From positions 682,001-746,000 of the forward strand of contig CAVZBF010000002.1 in assembly GCA_963773465.1 (NCBI GenBank): 64,000 nucleotides of DNA, given 5' to 3'. This stretch comes from VBAS01 sp963773465 (lineage in GTDB: Bacteria; Bacteroidota; Bacteroidia; Chitinophagales; Chitinophagaceae). The position numbers and the translations under genes were made by a program. The notes under the pieces are model-generated. The model had not been told where the DNA came from and did no database searches. It worked only from the letters and a program-made list of their open reading frames with translations. This document shows positions 63,126 to 64,000 of this stretch, piece after piece. Each line of letters opens with the position of its first letter. The stretch's first letter is position 1.

Positions 63126-64000
63126 TTATGCAGCTTTAGAATATTGTTCGATAAATGGTGTTTGACGATTTATCACGGCAAACATTCTAAAGATTAATTT
63201 ATTTCGGACGATGTTAATGGTGCTGTTTTTCGACTTTCCCATTGCCAGTCGTCTTTCATAAAAAGCTTTTAGTTCTTTGTCATGTTGAATAGCAGTTCGG
63301 GCTCCCATAGTAAGCAGCGTTTTCATTGTTTTATCAGCTAGTTGGCTGACCCGCGTCTTTTTCCGAATACTTTTTCCGGAAGTGTGATCAAAGGGTGCAG
63401 ATCCACAAAAACAAGAGAATTTCCTGGCATTTTTAAAGGCAATGAAATTTTTTGTTTTTACCAAAGTTGCAGTAGCAATTACATCACCAATTCCTTTAAT
63501 ACTGGTCAGCAGTTTGAAGTTCTGATTCACAGATTGATCTGCTTTGTCAATGCATTGTTTAATTTGATCATCGAGCACTTTGATCCTCTGTGCGACCTCC
63601 TTGACCAGTGTTAATTGGATTTTGATGATGGGGTCTGCTGATGAAAGCACTATTCGATACTCTTTGAGTGCACAGGCCAAAGACTGGCGATACTTGGTTA
63701 GTCGTGCCCGTGTTGAGTGCAGCATTTGGAGACGTTGAAGCACAGGATGGGCGGGCTTTTCAGCCACAAGCTTATCCTTTTTTTCAAATCCAAATCTGGC
63801 AATTCGCTCGGCATCGATTTTGTCATTTTTACCTCGGATCAAACCCAGTGATCGCTTAATCGCCAGTGCTGATACTTTGGCAAATTGGATCTGGTGCTGG
63901 TGTAAAAATTTTTCCAACTGGAAAGAGTAAAGACCTGTATGTTCCATCACCAGGAATATACAAGCTTTATCCAGTTTCAAATTACTAAGCCAATAAACTA
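63126..64000 (-). CDS. IS110-family transposase (5' end outside window)
   Basis: A DEDD-type transposase, at least 291 residues, running off the right edge with the frame still open. The N-terminal RuvC-like part includes FLVMEHTGLYSFQLEKFLHQHQIQFAKVSALAIKRSLGLIRGKNDKIDAERIARFGF. The C-terminal transposase_20 part is NFKLLTSIKGIGDVIATATLVKTKNFIAFKNARKFSCFCGSAPFDHTSGKSIRKKTRVS. A coiled-coil linker joins them. IS110 elements use a bridge RNA coded in a flanking non-coding end; for the IS110 subgroup that end would lie beyond the window. No element boundary can be placed here. Confidence 0.9.
   Translation of the reverse strand, partial: VYWLSNLKLDKACIFLVMEHTGLYSFQLEKFLHQHQIQFAKVSALAIKRSLGLIRGKNDKIDAERIARFGFEKKDKLVAEKPAHPVLQRLQMLHSTRARLTKYRQSLACALKEYRIVLSSADPIIKIQLTLVKEVAQRIKVLDDQIKQCIDKADQSVNQNFKLLTSIKGIGDVIATATLVKTKNFIAFKNARKFSCFCGSAPFDHTSGKSIRKKTRVSQLADKTMKTLLTMGARTAIQHDKELKAFYERRLAMGKSKNSTINIVRNKLIFRMFAVINRQTPFIEQYSKAA

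Noticed and set aside
1..64000. tRNA, rRNA or tmRNA genes
   Set aside because: No cloverleaf-like or rRNA-like segment was recognised by eye; a tRNAscan run would be needed to exclude a divergent one.

Overview
The window is AT-rich chromosomal DNA from a member of the Bacteroidota, most likely near the Chitinophagales. The evidence is: CarboxypepD-type TonB-dependent receptors and outer-membrane barrels, a type IX secretion sorting tail on an M43 protease, TAnnTTTG promoter boxes, the phylum-specific DUF4295 gene beside rpmB, rpmG and ftsY, an HU-CCDC81 protein, and the simple intergenic repeats usual in this phylum. The assignment is inference from gene content only.

Layout. 1-6.2 kb: amidohydrolase (cut by the window edge), mrp, 3-hydroxyacyl-CoA dehydrogenase, PAS protein. 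6.2-11.1 kb: leftward module of outer-membrane receptor, ECF sigma factor, membrane anti-sigma-like protein and two Spy/CpxP-like envelope proteins. 11.3-20.5 kb: membrane proteins including two TMEM175-type channels, acyl-CoA synthetase, gamma-glutamyltransferase, and a protealysin-like M4 protease followed by an emfourin-like inhibitor. 20.5-31.5 kb: ppk1, PhzF-like isomerase, rimO, a TonB receptor, and the translation/secretion set ftsY-DUF4295-rpmG-rpmB. 31.5-50.3 kb: barrel proteins, lipoamide dehydrogenase, M43 protease, tandem glutaminyl cyclases, a long TPR protein, thioesterase, M50 protease, DacB and a Uma2 nuclease-like protein. 50.3-57.6 kb: cinA and a 2-oxoacid dehydrogenase E2, separated by a 4.4-kb mobile element. 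57.7-64 kb: SixA-like phosphatase, a decayed-looking hypothetical gene, S9 peptidase, methyltransferase, and an IS110-family transposase running off the end.

The most unusual object is the element at 51643-56019. It has 24-bp terminal inverted repeats that match perfectly, an 8-bp target duplication (TTTAAGGG) and an IS1595-family transposase. It also carries at least seven other genes, most of unknown function, phased repeats upstream of the transposase, an operator-like repeat at a cargo promoter, and a GC-rich, strongly structured segment that looks like a HEARO/omega-type guide RNA with no IscB or TnpB in sight.

A second theme is that intergenic-type simple repeats have entered reading frames. 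They encode the hydrophobic cores of three signal peptides (Ggt, DacB, S9 peptidase), the linkers of the E2 protein, and in-frame inserts in CinA and Mrp.

A caution: many conserved genes (mrp, acyl-CoA synthetase, ggt, ppk1, rimO, ftsY, lpd, the TPR protein, cinA, S9 peptidase, two others) are broken by one-base shifts, often in homopolymers and often clustered, while the long receptor genes are intact. Sequencing or assembly error is the simplest reading, so each is annotated as one gene.
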